From Setaria digitata (lineage: Eukaryota; Nematoda; Chromadorea; Rhabditida; Setariidae), in assembly GCA_003640385.1 (NCBI GenBank), contig RCAB01000344.1, forward strand, positions 1-64,000: a stretch of DNA of 64,000 nucleotides, in the 5' to 3' direction. Positions within the stretch are counted from its first letter, which is position 1; each line of letters begins with the position of its first letter. Under the pieces are notes generated by a model. It did not search any database, was not told the origin of the DNA, and saw only the letters and a list, made by a program, of their open reading frames with translations. The position numbers and the translations under genes are program-made. This document shows positions 53,701 through 64,000 of the stretch, piece after piece.

Positions 53701-56078
53701 CGTAATTCGGAATGTAATGTTAATGTATTGCTCGAGGAGTTCCGGGAATGAAAAACAAGAGTTTGGCTAAAGTGTTGGCAGGACTAGCAAGTACTAACCT
53801 CAGTCAACTTTACTTGTACATGAAGGAGTTAAACTTTTCTGTGATTCTGTGTAGCCTTTTGTCACGTGCTCTCCGGCATTTTCCTTCACCTATGGAAATA
53901 AAATGCTGTACACACGTACAACAGCTGAAGAGAAATGAAACGTGAAGTCGGCTGGTCAAGTTCCCTTCAACGTTTACTACTTTCGTTCTGCACTGACATC
54001 GCTAGGCAGGACTGCGAGTCAGCTACGCCCGCCTCGACTACATTGAAATCAAGTGATGCGGAAAGAAATGCAATGGACGCGTGTCTTGAAACGTACTTAT
54101 CAAGTTTAGTAGTGCAATGAGTTGTGGTGTTTGCCTGAGATATTACCTACTGTACACACCTGAGATCATCAGTACAGATCTCCTCACGGTGCAACCCCCC
54201 ACCCGAAACGATTGATGGTTCCCTCGGTAGAAACAGATTTGTATTCGCAAGTGATGACCGATGGAGCGTGCATAATTTGCATGCATGGAATGTGCCCTCT
54301 CCCTAAATGGAATGAATACTTTCAATGGATTACATTTGTGCATGCAGGTATGTATTCTGGACAAACAGTCTGCATCTCGGTCTCCAGGAGGATGACACAC
54401 TGCTTGACCTCTAACCTTCTACCTGGATGAGTTACCGCGGAACGGGGAAGGAGAGGGGCGGAGGAAGGCGAAATAAAACGGCGTCAGCAATGAAGTTGCA
54501 CCTAATGGATGGATGTTTACGATTGTTTTCTCACATTGTTTCGCCTGTCATGAAGAAGTGCCTCCGCAGGTGTTGATGTTCCGAGAGTTGTCGAGTCGGG
54601 GATAATGCTGTAATTCCCACAGTGTTTTTGAGATTTATTGTCCCGTGCAGGGCACTTTCGGCAATTCGTGTTGGAGTTGAGGAAGAGGGAAGTCTTCTCG
54701 GCCCTTATGCTCAGCTGAGCAACACATTGCAAACAATGGCTCGAAGCAAAATAAAAACAGAGCAGGGCTGTGGGAAGGTGTCCCGACGGTCTCAACTTTC
54801 TCGTTTCAGAATCCTCCACTCCTCACTTCTTTCTTCTGCGAAGGCTCGTTGCGCTTCAAATTCACAGCTCATCTTTTTGTCACATCGTCGTCCCTCAGAT
54901 TTCTTTCTCTCCCAGCTTGACACTACTGCTGAGTTTACATAGCATCCGCCAGGTACTGAGGGCTCCGTTGCTGGTTCAAGTTCGATTCCCACAGTCATTA
55001 GAAGATGAAGATGAACCGCTCTTTATTCCAGCTGTAATTGGTGCGTCCATTGTGCCACTGTTGTTGCCGAAAGTTATCACCGGGCCACGAGTTGTGCCGA
55101 GGTGGCTCTTCCACCGACATTAACATAACAAACGATCGCCACTACGCAACGGTGGGAAAATTGAGAGTAGCCTTTGATAAAAAACGTTTTGGCGGGGCCA
55201 CTATCCCTTCGCTCACTTTCATCAACTAGTTCACTTATCACTTTCCCATACTGATAAGCAGCAGACAGAAGGAGCAAATACTGTTAACAGAACTCGATAC
55301 TGAAGTTTTTCTTTAACACACTTCTACTGGCCAGTTCCGTTCCAGCCAGGCAACCAGTCCTACCGTTCCTTTTTTCTTTATCGAACTTGGCCTGGAGGTT
55401 TTCCGTCGTAATGCTTCTGGAGAGGTAGAGATGAGAAAGTGATTGTTTCGTTGAGCAGTCCGTAAGCAAGTTATTTAGGAAGCATTAGTTTACTGGTTCG
55501 ATATTGGCGATTATCGGAAGATGACTTTTGCAGCCTAACAAATCCAGTATGCTCTTAATCTGTGTGGAAGCCTTTGATTACAGGCATCTTACCGAGTCAG
55601 TGATTGTAGACAGTCTCGATCGAAGATTCACATGACTGAGTGACTTAGGTGAAATTAGGGAAGAGCTGCAATGAAATGTCGCTAAGCCATGGGTGGAAGT
55701 GAATGGAACTCGTATGCCAGTCAGTCCTTGAGGTTCCTGTTCACAGTATAAGTATGAGTACGAGATGTGACAGAGGACAGTCAAGACCGATCACGCGTTG
55801 ATTGCGTTGTCGTGAGAGCAGTTTTGTCGGTGTTGCGGTGGAAAAGGCCATTACCGTGTTGTTGTTCCCTTTGCCATATAATTTAATCGCATTATCCAGC
55901 ATGCTAATCATGGGAACCAACATTTCCCTCTGAGAAAGTATTCATTCCCTCTCCTCTTCATTCAAAACTCTCCCTAAAATTAGCCCTCTACTGTTCTATT
56001 TCACTGATAGTTTTGCCGGATATACACTCTAGACAGCGGCTGTATTAAGCCATCAGTGCGGTCACTATTGATAAGTTA

Positions 56079-56254
56079 CACGTTTATCAGTAAACGTACA
56101 AGTAACCGCTAAATTATCCGCTGTTGAGCTTTTATACTTCCAGTGATTACAAACTGAATCTTGCNCACGTTTATCAGTAAACGTACAAGTAAGCGCTAAA
56201 AAATTATCCGCTGTTGAGCTTTTATACTTCCAGTGATTACAAACTGAATCTTGC
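56079..56254. repeat. Near-identical direct copies flanking a single N (second assembly join)
   Basis: Positions 56079-56164 (86 nt) and 56166-56254 (89 nt) are near-identical and separated by one N at 56165. They differ by one C/G substitution and three extra A in the second copy. As at 413-569, this looks like an unmerged contig overlap. The small differences could be allelic or reflect read errors in the A run. Confidence 0.8.
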
Positions 56255-57740
56255 TCTGGCTTGATTTTCTGGACAAATCATTCCGATTGGTTCGGTTCAC
56301 TCCTTGTATTTATGGCTTTCAGAAACTTTTGCACGGGAGAATTGAAGTTCTCATCTTCCTGTTTGTCAGGACGTCTGATGAGGGGCACTTCGCCAGTAGC
56401 TTAGAGGGTATTTAGGAAATTGTACATTAGCTGTGTCCGAACATATAGGTGATAGTGATAGGTCTGATGGAGGTTAGAGGTCAGACTAGAATGTTGTGAA
56501 GTATTCATTCGCACGACCAACAACTTCTCTCACGCTTCTTTACTAAATATGCATGTTAGAAGGGTGTAGAGAATCGTTGGGTGGACGGTGTCCACTTCAC
56601 TTTCCATGTAATTACAGTCCATCGTCCATCTATCACTCGTGAGAAAGCCATTCCTCGGAGTGATCGAGAATTCCTCCGTTGACAATGACCAGAAACTCCG
56701 CCTCTGCGCACATTCACTTCCAACCTCTGATATCACATCCTTTTGTTTACTTTGTTTTGCTCCTGTGCGGTTACTGTAGATTGGTTCTTCCTGTTAGCTT
56801 GATGCTTATTGCAGGTATGTCTAATTAACCTATCTTTCCGTTTTGCAATGCTTCCTGGTCACTCACTCTCGCTACTGCCTCTTCTGTATTGCACTACTGA
56901 TGGTACGCTAATCAGTGGTTGGAAGATAATGGTAGTTAATCTCATTGCTAATGTTTCTACGGTTCGCCTTACTTAGACAATTTGGTTGCTTCTTCTTCGT
57001 TCTTCCTGGGCAGTGAACTGCTCTAAGTTTCACCAGTTAGAGAGTTACGTGATCATACATCTCCTTCTAGATCAATTGCGATCATTCCCTTCACTTTTTC
57101 CCTATGTTAAAAAATACTTTGTCTGATTAAATTAACTGTCAGTTAGATCTTCCTAATTCCCCACTTAATCCTCGTCCTTTCGCAACTTGCGATTGCTGGA
57201 AAGGTGATATTTGGAATGACCTTAGCATAACCTTACTGAAATGATCATCGAGAAATCCAAACTACAGGAATGGATAAGTTGGCTGTCACTCAGACATAAA
57301 TTAGTGTTTTGCAAAGAGTCTGGAAGACGACTGCAGATGTCTCACTTCTGCATCCTGATGCAAAATTCTGTTTGTATTTCTATTTCTTCCTAAGAGATTC
57401 TTCATGCTGACAAATTAGTTCTTTTTTTGCAGACTTTCTGGCTCCGATTTTTGGAGCTCATTTTTAACTGACTGGTTTATGACACTACATTTTATGGCAA
57501 AAATGATGGCATCACCTTATGCATCGCCCAGTCCACCACAATATCCACTGGAGAGAAAAGTTTGTTATTAACAATTATCTGAGTTTTCCACGTTTTGAAA
57601 ATTCCTTGAAATGAAAGTTTAGAATGGGCGTAGTGAGGTTTTAAAAATGGAAGAGCAAAGGATAGGGAAATAGTGATGGAGTGGTAGTGGAAGATTCATA
57701 ATACCTTTTCTAATGTTACCATTAGCTTTTATATTGAAAA

Positions 57741-58835
57741 ATGATGCAGTTGAAAAAGCCTTTGATGGAGAAACGTCGTCGGGCTCGTATGAACGAATGC
57801 TTGGATCAGTTGAAACACCTCTTGCTACATATTTCGCCGAATCATCGTACCAAGTTAGAAAAAGCTGATATCTTAGAAATGACGGTTGCCTATCTCAATC
57901 AAATGCAGCACCCACCTTCTCCTTCTACATCGTTTGGTAGGTTTTTAGCCTTGTATGATTTTGAAACCATGCATTTTTTTTTTCTCATAAATCCGTACCA
58001 ACTGGGGAGGAAATATTATTTCCATTGGCTCAGCTGGACTACGTAGAGTATGATTGCTAAGTATGGATCAGTATTGATTTGCTTTTGCATTAAATCTATT
58101 GTAAACGTTGAAATGTGCTAAGAATGAAGCATTCCTTGTGGTTGTGGCAGCGATATTTGATGTTGTCATTGTATTGCAGAAAAGAATGATTCAGTTTTGT
58201 ACAAGAGGTTCTTCAAAGGAACTAAAACTGTGATTTTAGATAACAACGCCATTTATCAACAGTCCTACGCGGAGGGTTTTACGGTAGCTGCATCGGCTTG
58301 TCTGGCTTACCTGCAGAATACTCTTCCGCCTAGCGAATTTGCACCAGAAGCACAGCAATTCAGAATTGGGCTCATACAGCATCTTCAGTCCGTGATGTCG
58401 AATCATGTAAATCCACCAGGTGAAGATCCAGGTTCAGTTCCCTCCCAGTTAGTATCGTCTTACCGCCCAGCAAATTTCCAGATGCGACCATCGCTAGCCA
58501 GCAGTTACTTAGCATCGAATTACTTGTCAAGTTTGCCTTATCCACAATCTTTGTCTGTTGCTTACCAACGTAATATGTCAGGATTTTACGGCACTCCTTC
58601 CTCATCTACTCCAATTTCTGTACCTTCCCAAACGAATATCATTTCCACTTCGAAAGATCTTATACCACGACCTGTCGCTATTGTCGGTGCGCAAACCGCT
58701 TTATCTGGATTCCGTACCCATCGTGGAGAAAAGCACAGTAGGCACTTGGAATTGGCGAAAGGAAATGAGACCAAGGAAAAGCTTAATGAACTGGAAGGAG
58801 TGGGAACGAATGTGAAAGTTTGGCGGCCGTTTTAA
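57741..58835 (+). CDS. lin-22: Hairy/HES-family bHLH-Orange transcriptional repressor
   Basis: Two exons, 57741-57936 and 58180-58835 (donor GTAGGT, acceptor TTGCAG), give 283 residues. The basic region [20 protein letters not shown] carries the proline diagnostic of Hairy/E(spl) proteins, which bind N-box or class C sites. Helix 2 is [19 protein letters not shown]. An Orange-like domain follows ([19 protein letters not shown] ... [10 protein letters not shown], about residues 95-145), then a Ser/Pro/Tyr-rich tail. The last four residues are WRPF, a variant of the Groucho-binding WRPW tetrapeptide. The nematode relative is lin-22, which patterns epidermal and neuronal fates in C. elegans. The N-terminus is very short (five residues before the conserved lysine-proline), so an upstream exon cannot be excluded. 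The linker between bHLH and Orange ([15 protein letters not shown]) is long for the family and may include an unrecognised intron. Confidence 0.88.
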
Positions 58836-59222
58836 TAATTTATTTGTCACTTTCGTTTGTTTTCGTGTTAAGTAATGTTCACGCTTGAAACAAACGGCTT
58901 TCAACATCTTCAGATATTTGGCCCGAGAAAAGTGTAACTTGCTGCTACTTTGATCCTTGCTTCCATAACCCATCTTTATGCTTACCCTGCTGAAAAACAA
59001 TTTTTCTATGGCTTCTGATTTTTGTTACACGTTTCGATCGTCATCTCATATTTTAGGAGCGTAAAAGCAACTAGTAGAATTTACGGTAGGTTTGTAATAT
59101 GGGGAATTAGTTCTAGCAAAGGTAACCTTGATACTTGGAAGCGTGTAAAAAAGGAGAAAAAAAGTGCTGGTGGTAAATGCCTTAAATTTCTCGTTCCGGT
59201 GCTTTGTATCTTTATGGAGAAG

Positions 59223-59228
59223 AATAAA
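59223..59228 (+). terminator. Candidate polyadenylation signal of the HES gene
   Basis: An AATAAA hexamer lies about 390 nt downstream of the HES stop codon on the same strand. It is the nearest canonical hexamer I noticed, but hexamers are common by chance in AT-rich DNA. Confidence 0.3.
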
Positions 59229-62061
59229 AGATGTGCATGTATGACTCAGGTATTACCAAATTTTGTGCTCATTTTGAGTTAGTGAACTACATTTTCAACC
59301 GGTGTGGCTGCATTATTCGGTTTTTTTTGTACGCTAATTAATGATAGCTATTTTCTGCTTTCAAGTACTTTATTTCACACAGTTTACTCTTGTTAAAGGA
59401 TCTTTTGCCAGGGTTGTTGTGCATGGCATTTCTGCGAAATGAAATTTGGATTCGTTTGGCTATGATTAAGGGAAGGGCTGAGCGAATACTTGGGAAGTGT
59501 TTTTGATTTTTGGAAGGTCTTTTGAGGATATTGGGGAATGTATTGTAGTCAGGATCAAAAGTTGGACCGTATCCGTTCTAATTTCTCTCTATAACTCGAA
59601 AACATGTTTATCTGTAGCCTGTGCTTAAGAAGTTCTTCAACATTCCAGTTGCAAGCTTAGCTTGGTCTGAGCGGGGGAGTTTTTGGTTATGATTCTACTG
59701 AAATATCTGAACCAATGTAAATTCCATCTCTGGAAAAAAATTTGCTTTTGTCGGGAAAGAACTAACTTTGGCATCCTTTTTGAAGCTCATTTTGGATAGT
59801 CTAAAACTGGCAAATGAGATAGGGTTCAGTTCCTTATACAGTTGTGCTTTTTTGCTGATAGAAATGTTAGGAAACTAATAGTTGTACTGAACTGCTTGCA
59901 CTTCGGAGGCCTTATTAATCGTTGGTAGTTGCATCACCTCAGGCACTGAAAGTAACGGGGAGTATGATGGTCTTCCGGATGTCAGTCGAGTGGGTCATGT
60001 CTGTTTATTGATTTTGACGCTTCTAAACTTAGAATTTTGCTCGTTAAAATTGCCAGGATTAGAATTCTTGTGAGGAAAGCAAGGGGTGAATATTAAAATG
60101 AATTTTCTGGTACTAGTGTAGTATGGGTTGGCATAGATCTTCAAGATAGCAACGCAATATGCAGGAGTGGAAAGCAACAATTCATGTTCAGAACTGATAT
60201 AAAAAGGAAGCTAGACTGGAGTAAGCTGGGACATGGACAATACGAATGAATTTATGAAGAAGCCATATACTGGTGGTCTTCAGTCTCTGATGCTCCTCCG
60301 AGCAGTTTTAAGGCTCTTAAACGGCACTAGTTAGCTGTACTGGAATACATCCGATGATATAATTTCTGGTGTCGAGTCGGTGAACATGTTTGGAGTAGTG
60401 GGATGAAAGCGGGACAGCGCAACTGAGTCTGGAAATTTTTCAAATGCAGGTGTTAGGACGGAGTTCTAGGGTCTCAATAGTGCTGAGGCCTTTATGGTTG
60501 AAGTTTAGGACATTCGTTGCAAACCTTGTTCTGCAAATTGATTTCCAATGCTACAATTCTTCCGTTTCAAAGCGACGGGATCTCCCTCAAAGAAATTTCA
60601 AAAGAGAAAAAGAAACTACTCCTGGATACACGTAACTCTGTGTCTATCAGTAATAATTTTCAAAAAATTTTGAAGTGAAACCTTTGCTTCCTTTGTTCCT
60701 GTTCGCTTCTTCCTATAACTTTCCTTCATTCCCAGTTTCCTTCGTATTCATCTTCATTTTTGCTTCAATATTTCGTAATTTCGAGAATGTTCCAAACTAT
60801 TTCAAAGCCAAAGAAAAAACTACATATGGTTTCTGAAGATTACTTTCATCGCACAGAAGAAGCTAAGAAGATTCCATTTCTTTAGTTGCAGAACAACAAC
60901 ATCGGAATAATTAAACTTCCAGTTCGACGGTTTATTCAATAGAGCCCAGGAAATGTGATGTCTAGTATGATTCAATGAAGTATTATGACACTGAGAACAC
61001 ATCAGTTTCTCAGTCTTAAGTTCCGGCAATTCGGTAACTGACACAGTTCTATTCAGACGGACATTCCGACGCACTGTGAAGTATGCTAAATTTCTTTGCT
61101 TCGGTGAGAGTGATCTAGTTTTCAATTTATCAGGCAGGACATGGTGTACTTATACTAACTGGGAGGAAAGTTTCCAGCTTAATTACTGAGATAGATTGAA
61201 GGATTAGCTTTCTTCCACTACACCACCACAAACGTTCCTGTGCAGACGGCATGTTTTCACTGAGATGAAAGGTGAAACCGTTACACATACGAGGGGAGGA
61301 GGGGTTCGCTCTTGAATTTATTGGTTGTGATGGCATTTTTGAAGTGACAAACTGACTAGCTAGAACAGTCTCAGCAATGCTGGATCAATATTCCCTCTTG
61401 GTTAGATGATAGCAGTATTATTTTATTCGGTTTGACGTCAACTCTATCCTCTCCCTCTTTCTCTTCCCTCTCCCAGCCACTGTACATAAAAGCAGGAAAT
61501 TTTCCAAAATTGTCTCAAACAATCCCTTTCCCTCTGTAACTCTCAATTTACGTCCACGTGAGATGAAATGTGCACGAGAAAGACATGGCCAAGTGACAGT
61601 TGCAGGGGTTGTTCGGTTGAGGTATTAATTGGATGACAGTTCTTAATTAAGACGGGTGAGGTGGTAGGAATTGCGAAGAGGGGAAGAGTGCTGTGCCAAT
61701 AAATTAGAGCCTAGCAGCACTTAGGCCTGTGCCACTCTCATTTCCTGAGGGCAGGCTCAATTAATCCCTTCATCCCTAGTCGCCTGCGCATCGCTCAGTG
61801 GCGAGTCCTCTCTGTGATGAGCCTGGCCTGACAGCATCTTAAGTAAGCACGCGCCCACAAAACACCGCAGGTAGGCCGCGAATAATAGCCAAGCAGAGTG
61901 ACAGAGCGTGCTCGCATCGATAACGCCATTTAATTGAACAGGAGCCGTAAAGACTGCCAGGCCTGTTCCGAGAATCATGCCATCTGCCGGCATTTATCCA
62001 CAGTGCGTCGCCACTCCGCCCTTCCCTTCGCACCTCTCTCCATCTCTATCCATGCAGTTTG

Positions 62062-62090
62062 ATGTGCGTGCGTGTGCGCGTGCGTGCATA
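62062..62090. repeat. 29-nt perfect purine-pyrimidine alternation (Z-DNA-prone)
   Basis: From 62062 to 62090 every base alternates purine and pyrimidine, mostly GT and GC steps. Such tracts can adopt left-handed DNA under negative supercoiling and are often found near promoters. It lies about 0.7 kb upstream of the gpb-1 start codon, inside the GC-rich block. Confidence 0.75.
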
Positions 62091-62768
62091 ATGCAGTTGG
62101 ATAGCATCAACCGCAAATGCCAAGTGTGTGCGGGCCGCTGCTACTACTGCTGTTGCTGCAGCTGCTTACTGCAACAACCATGGCAACCGAAGGAAAGGGC
62201 TGTGTGTGAAGAGTGCAGTGTTAGTGGTACTTCTGGTGTGTCCGCGGTGCTACGGGGCGTCGACATAGCCATTTCTCGTGCATTCCGCTTCTCTCCTGGA
62301 CTCCTCGAGACGGCCTTTTTCTCCTCTTGGCCTCGAGTATGCAAAAAATTGCTGAGTTGTTTGCAGGCTGTCTCGCATGTACGTCTTTCATTTCAGAGTG
62401 TGTTGTTTCAGATAAATCTCGCTACCAGTAGGAGTTATTACTATTACCTTTGCCACTTTCATTATCGAAATCGATTCCAAAGCCTATTTGCGCTACCAGC
62501 CCGACTGCTTTTCTTGCTCTCTCTGTTCAGAACTTGTTTACTATTTGTCGGATAAGTAGTAAGAGAACTATAATATTATCATTGACTCATCATATTTATT
62601 GTTCACTGGGTGCAAACAGTTGAAGCAGTAGTATCATTATAAAGAAAACCCTCACGTTCCATCATTTTATCGGTAACGGACCTTACAGAACGCGTATAAA
62701 CTGATCATAAATAAGGTAAACGGAAGAAAAACATTGAAGAAGGAACGAATTAGAGAAGACGGTTCGGT

Positions 62769-64000
62769 ATGAGCGAATTGGATCAGCTCAGGCAGGAAGC
62801 CGAACAGCTCAAAAGTCAAATCAGGGTATCGTTTTTGATTTATACGTCATTTACATTAAGTCCAACTTCGAAGAGTCTCTTGTTAAATCCATTTTATCTG
62901 TCTTACGATCCTCCTTTTGTGCTTTCTTTTAGCCTCAGGTACCTTAGTTGAGTATTCAATTTTTCAAAGTATGATGATAAACGTCTTCACAAAAAATTTG
63001 CAGAGATATGAATAGAAAGGGGATGAAGATAATTAATATACTGACGAATGGTTTGACTGGTAAATTGAAATAATCCATAGATGCCTATAATTTTTTTTTT
63101 TTTTTTTATGAAGTGGCGATGTTAGAACATTTTCTGATTAATTTATTTAAAAAAAAAAAAAACCAAAAATTTTGGTTAGGTTAGAATCAGGTCTTGCCGG
63201 GTTAGGTTCTGCAATCTGTTAGGAAAGTCCCACCTCGAAAACGGTCTTCGAAGTATCTGCCAAAGTCACTTTTTTTGTTTTTTCATGGACCCTTTATTAA
63301 TGTAATGGAAATGGCCTCATAAGTTGTCATATGTAAAAAAACAGATATAACGATACTGGATACTGGTTTTAGGTCAGTAAAGTGATGCAAATTTGCCAAG
63401 GAGAATTAGATTGTGTTCAAATGATTATTTATTCGAAAAATAACGAAGTAATGGTAGATGTACATGTATAGTTATTCCTTATTCTTTCCTGTAAATTCGA
63501 TGTATCCTTATCCGTGCAAATTCCTAGTTGCTTTTGCAGGATATAGTAAAAGCTTTGTGAGACAGTTGTGTAGTCCTTTCAAATTACCATTCAGGAAAGC
63601 TTGTTTTTTAAGGTGGTACTGTGTAATGACGATTTTTATTGATCCTGTATCCGTCTTTTTTTTGCAATCGATACAATTCTAATTCGCGTGAGCATCAAAG
63701 GAAAATGAAAAAAAAAAAAACCACCATTCCAATATATTTTTTAGCTGCTTTTACTTTTGGTGGTTCCAACTTTTACGACTCATTGTTTACTGGACGACAA
63801 TTTGAAGGATTTAAAAGCATCAAGTGATTTCAAAACTTTGTCATGACCAACCACCAGATGTAAATAACGTATTTAATAGCCTAACTCATTTTCAGGAAGC
63901 TCGCAAAGCTGCCAGTGACACGACGTTGGCTTCCGTCGCCGCCAATCTGGAACCGATTGGTCGGATTCAGATGCGTACGCGACGAACGCTGCGAGGACAT
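62769..64000 (+). CDS. gpb-1: Heterotrimeric G-protein beta subunit, N-terminal exons (partial)
   Basis: The beta subunit forms the membrane-bound beta-gamma dimer that partners G-alpha in receptor signalling and, in nematode embryos, spindle positioning. Exon 1 (62769-62825) encodes [19 protein letters not shown], the coiled-coil helix that contacts the gamma subunit. Intron 1 is 1,070 nt (donor GTATCG, acceptor TTTTCAG). Exon 2 starts at 63896 and encodes [20 protein letters not shown] and [14 protein letters not shown], then is cut by the window end. This gives 54 of the usual 340 residues; the seven WD40 blades lie outside. The sequence is nearly identical to animal GNB1-class proteins, and the DTTLASVA segment resembles C. 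elegans GPB-1 more than the vertebrate proteins. Upstream, a possible acceptor (AATTAG) precedes the ATG by about 15 nt. Confidence 0.96.

Larger units (their letters stand above)
48874..57740. other. Long intergenic region between TRRAP and the HES gene
   Basis: The two flanking genes are divergent, so this 8.9-kb stretch carries the TRRAP promoter at its left end and the upstream region of the HES-type gene at its right. I find no recognisable protein. Composition rises to roughly balanced GC at about 53.9-55.4 kb, where open frames overlap on both strands without recognisable domains. The large size fits the long regulatory region often seen at developmental bHLH genes, but that is inference. 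Confidence 0.5.
58836..62768. other. Intergenic region upstream of gpb-1
   Basis: No recognised gene. The left part should hold the HES 3' UTR. From about 61.75 to 62.55 kb the DNA is notably GC-richer and includes a 192-codon plus-strand open frame (61977-62555) with a Cys- and Tyr-rich low-complexity centre. I regard this as promoter or leader DNA of gpb-1 rather than a gene. A minus-strand open frame at 60820-61125 contains MCSQCHNTSLNHTRHH but has no family I recognise. Confidence 0.5.

Noticed and set aside
54965..54995. Sequence resembling a tRNA B box (GTTCGATTCCC) on the plus strand
   Set aside because: Flanking bases do not form a T stem and no A box or acceptor stem is present at the right distance.
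61977..62555. 192-codon plus-strand open frame
   Set aside because: Lies in a GC-rich block where stops are rarer, has a Cys/Tyr low-complexity core, shows no domain and overlaps minus-strand frames. Kept only as part of the gpb-1 upstream region.
63160..63215. Repeated ggttaggtt motifs suggesting telomere-like sequence
   Set aside because: Nematode telomeres are TTAGGC; only two or three imperfect units are present inside gpb-1 intron 1.
1..64000. Search for transposases, reverse transcriptases, bacterial (Wolbachia-like) inserts, viral genes and toxin genes
   Set aside because: No open frame or motif of these classes was recognised on either strand by eye; short degenerate fragments could have been missed.

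Overview
The window reads as nuclear DNA of a parasitic nematode, most likely a spirurid or filarial-type (clade III) worm. It is AT-rich, coding sequence is cut into many short exons by AT-rich introns with TTTCAG-type acceptors, and a typical trans-splice acceptor sits 16 nt upstream of one start codon. The start of a G-protein beta subunit has a nematode-like N-terminus. The genus is an inference from composition and gene content only.

Layout. 1-4.4 kb: no supported gene; a single-N assembly join flanked by a duplicated 78-mer, and a 21-bp perfect hairpin. 4.4-14.4 kb: a closely packed minus-strand cluster, in transcription order ISD11/LYRM4 (mitochondrial Fe-S cluster assembly), MAT1 (RING subunit of the CDK-activating kinase and TFIIH), a possible 57-residue small gene, and transportin-3 (nuclear import of SR proteins). 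ISD11 and MAT1 are separated by only 9 nt, which argues for one dicistronic message. 14.4-17.2 kb: no recognised gene, but a plus-strand stretch at about 14.7-15.3 kb has coding-like exons. 17.2-48.9 kb: one very large minus-strand gene, TRRAP (trr-1), the pseudokinase scaffold of histone acetyltransferase complexes. 48.9-57.7 kb: long intergenic region with a second single-N assembly join, a 20-bp hairpin and a GC-rich block. 57.7-58.8 kb: plus-strand two-exon Hairy/HES bHLH-Orange repressor (lin-22 type) ending in WRPF. 62.8-64.0 kb: first two exons of the G-protein beta subunit (gpb-1), running off the window end.

Functionally these are conserved housekeeping and developmental genes. Two of them (MAT1, TRRAP) belong to transcription machinery. 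The Fe-S factor ISD11 could plausibly be co-regulated with MAT1, because TFIIH also contains the Fe-S helicase XPD; that link is speculation. I found no mobile element with coding capacity, no CRISPR, no confident tRNA or rRNA, and no clearly new multi-gene system. The most interesting signals are the 9-nt ISD11-MAT1 junction, several splice-level oddities inside transportin-3 (a broken acceptor, a duplicated donor, a 71-codon in-frame cassette), a decayed exon copy in a TRRAP intron, and the variant WRPF tail of the HES protein.
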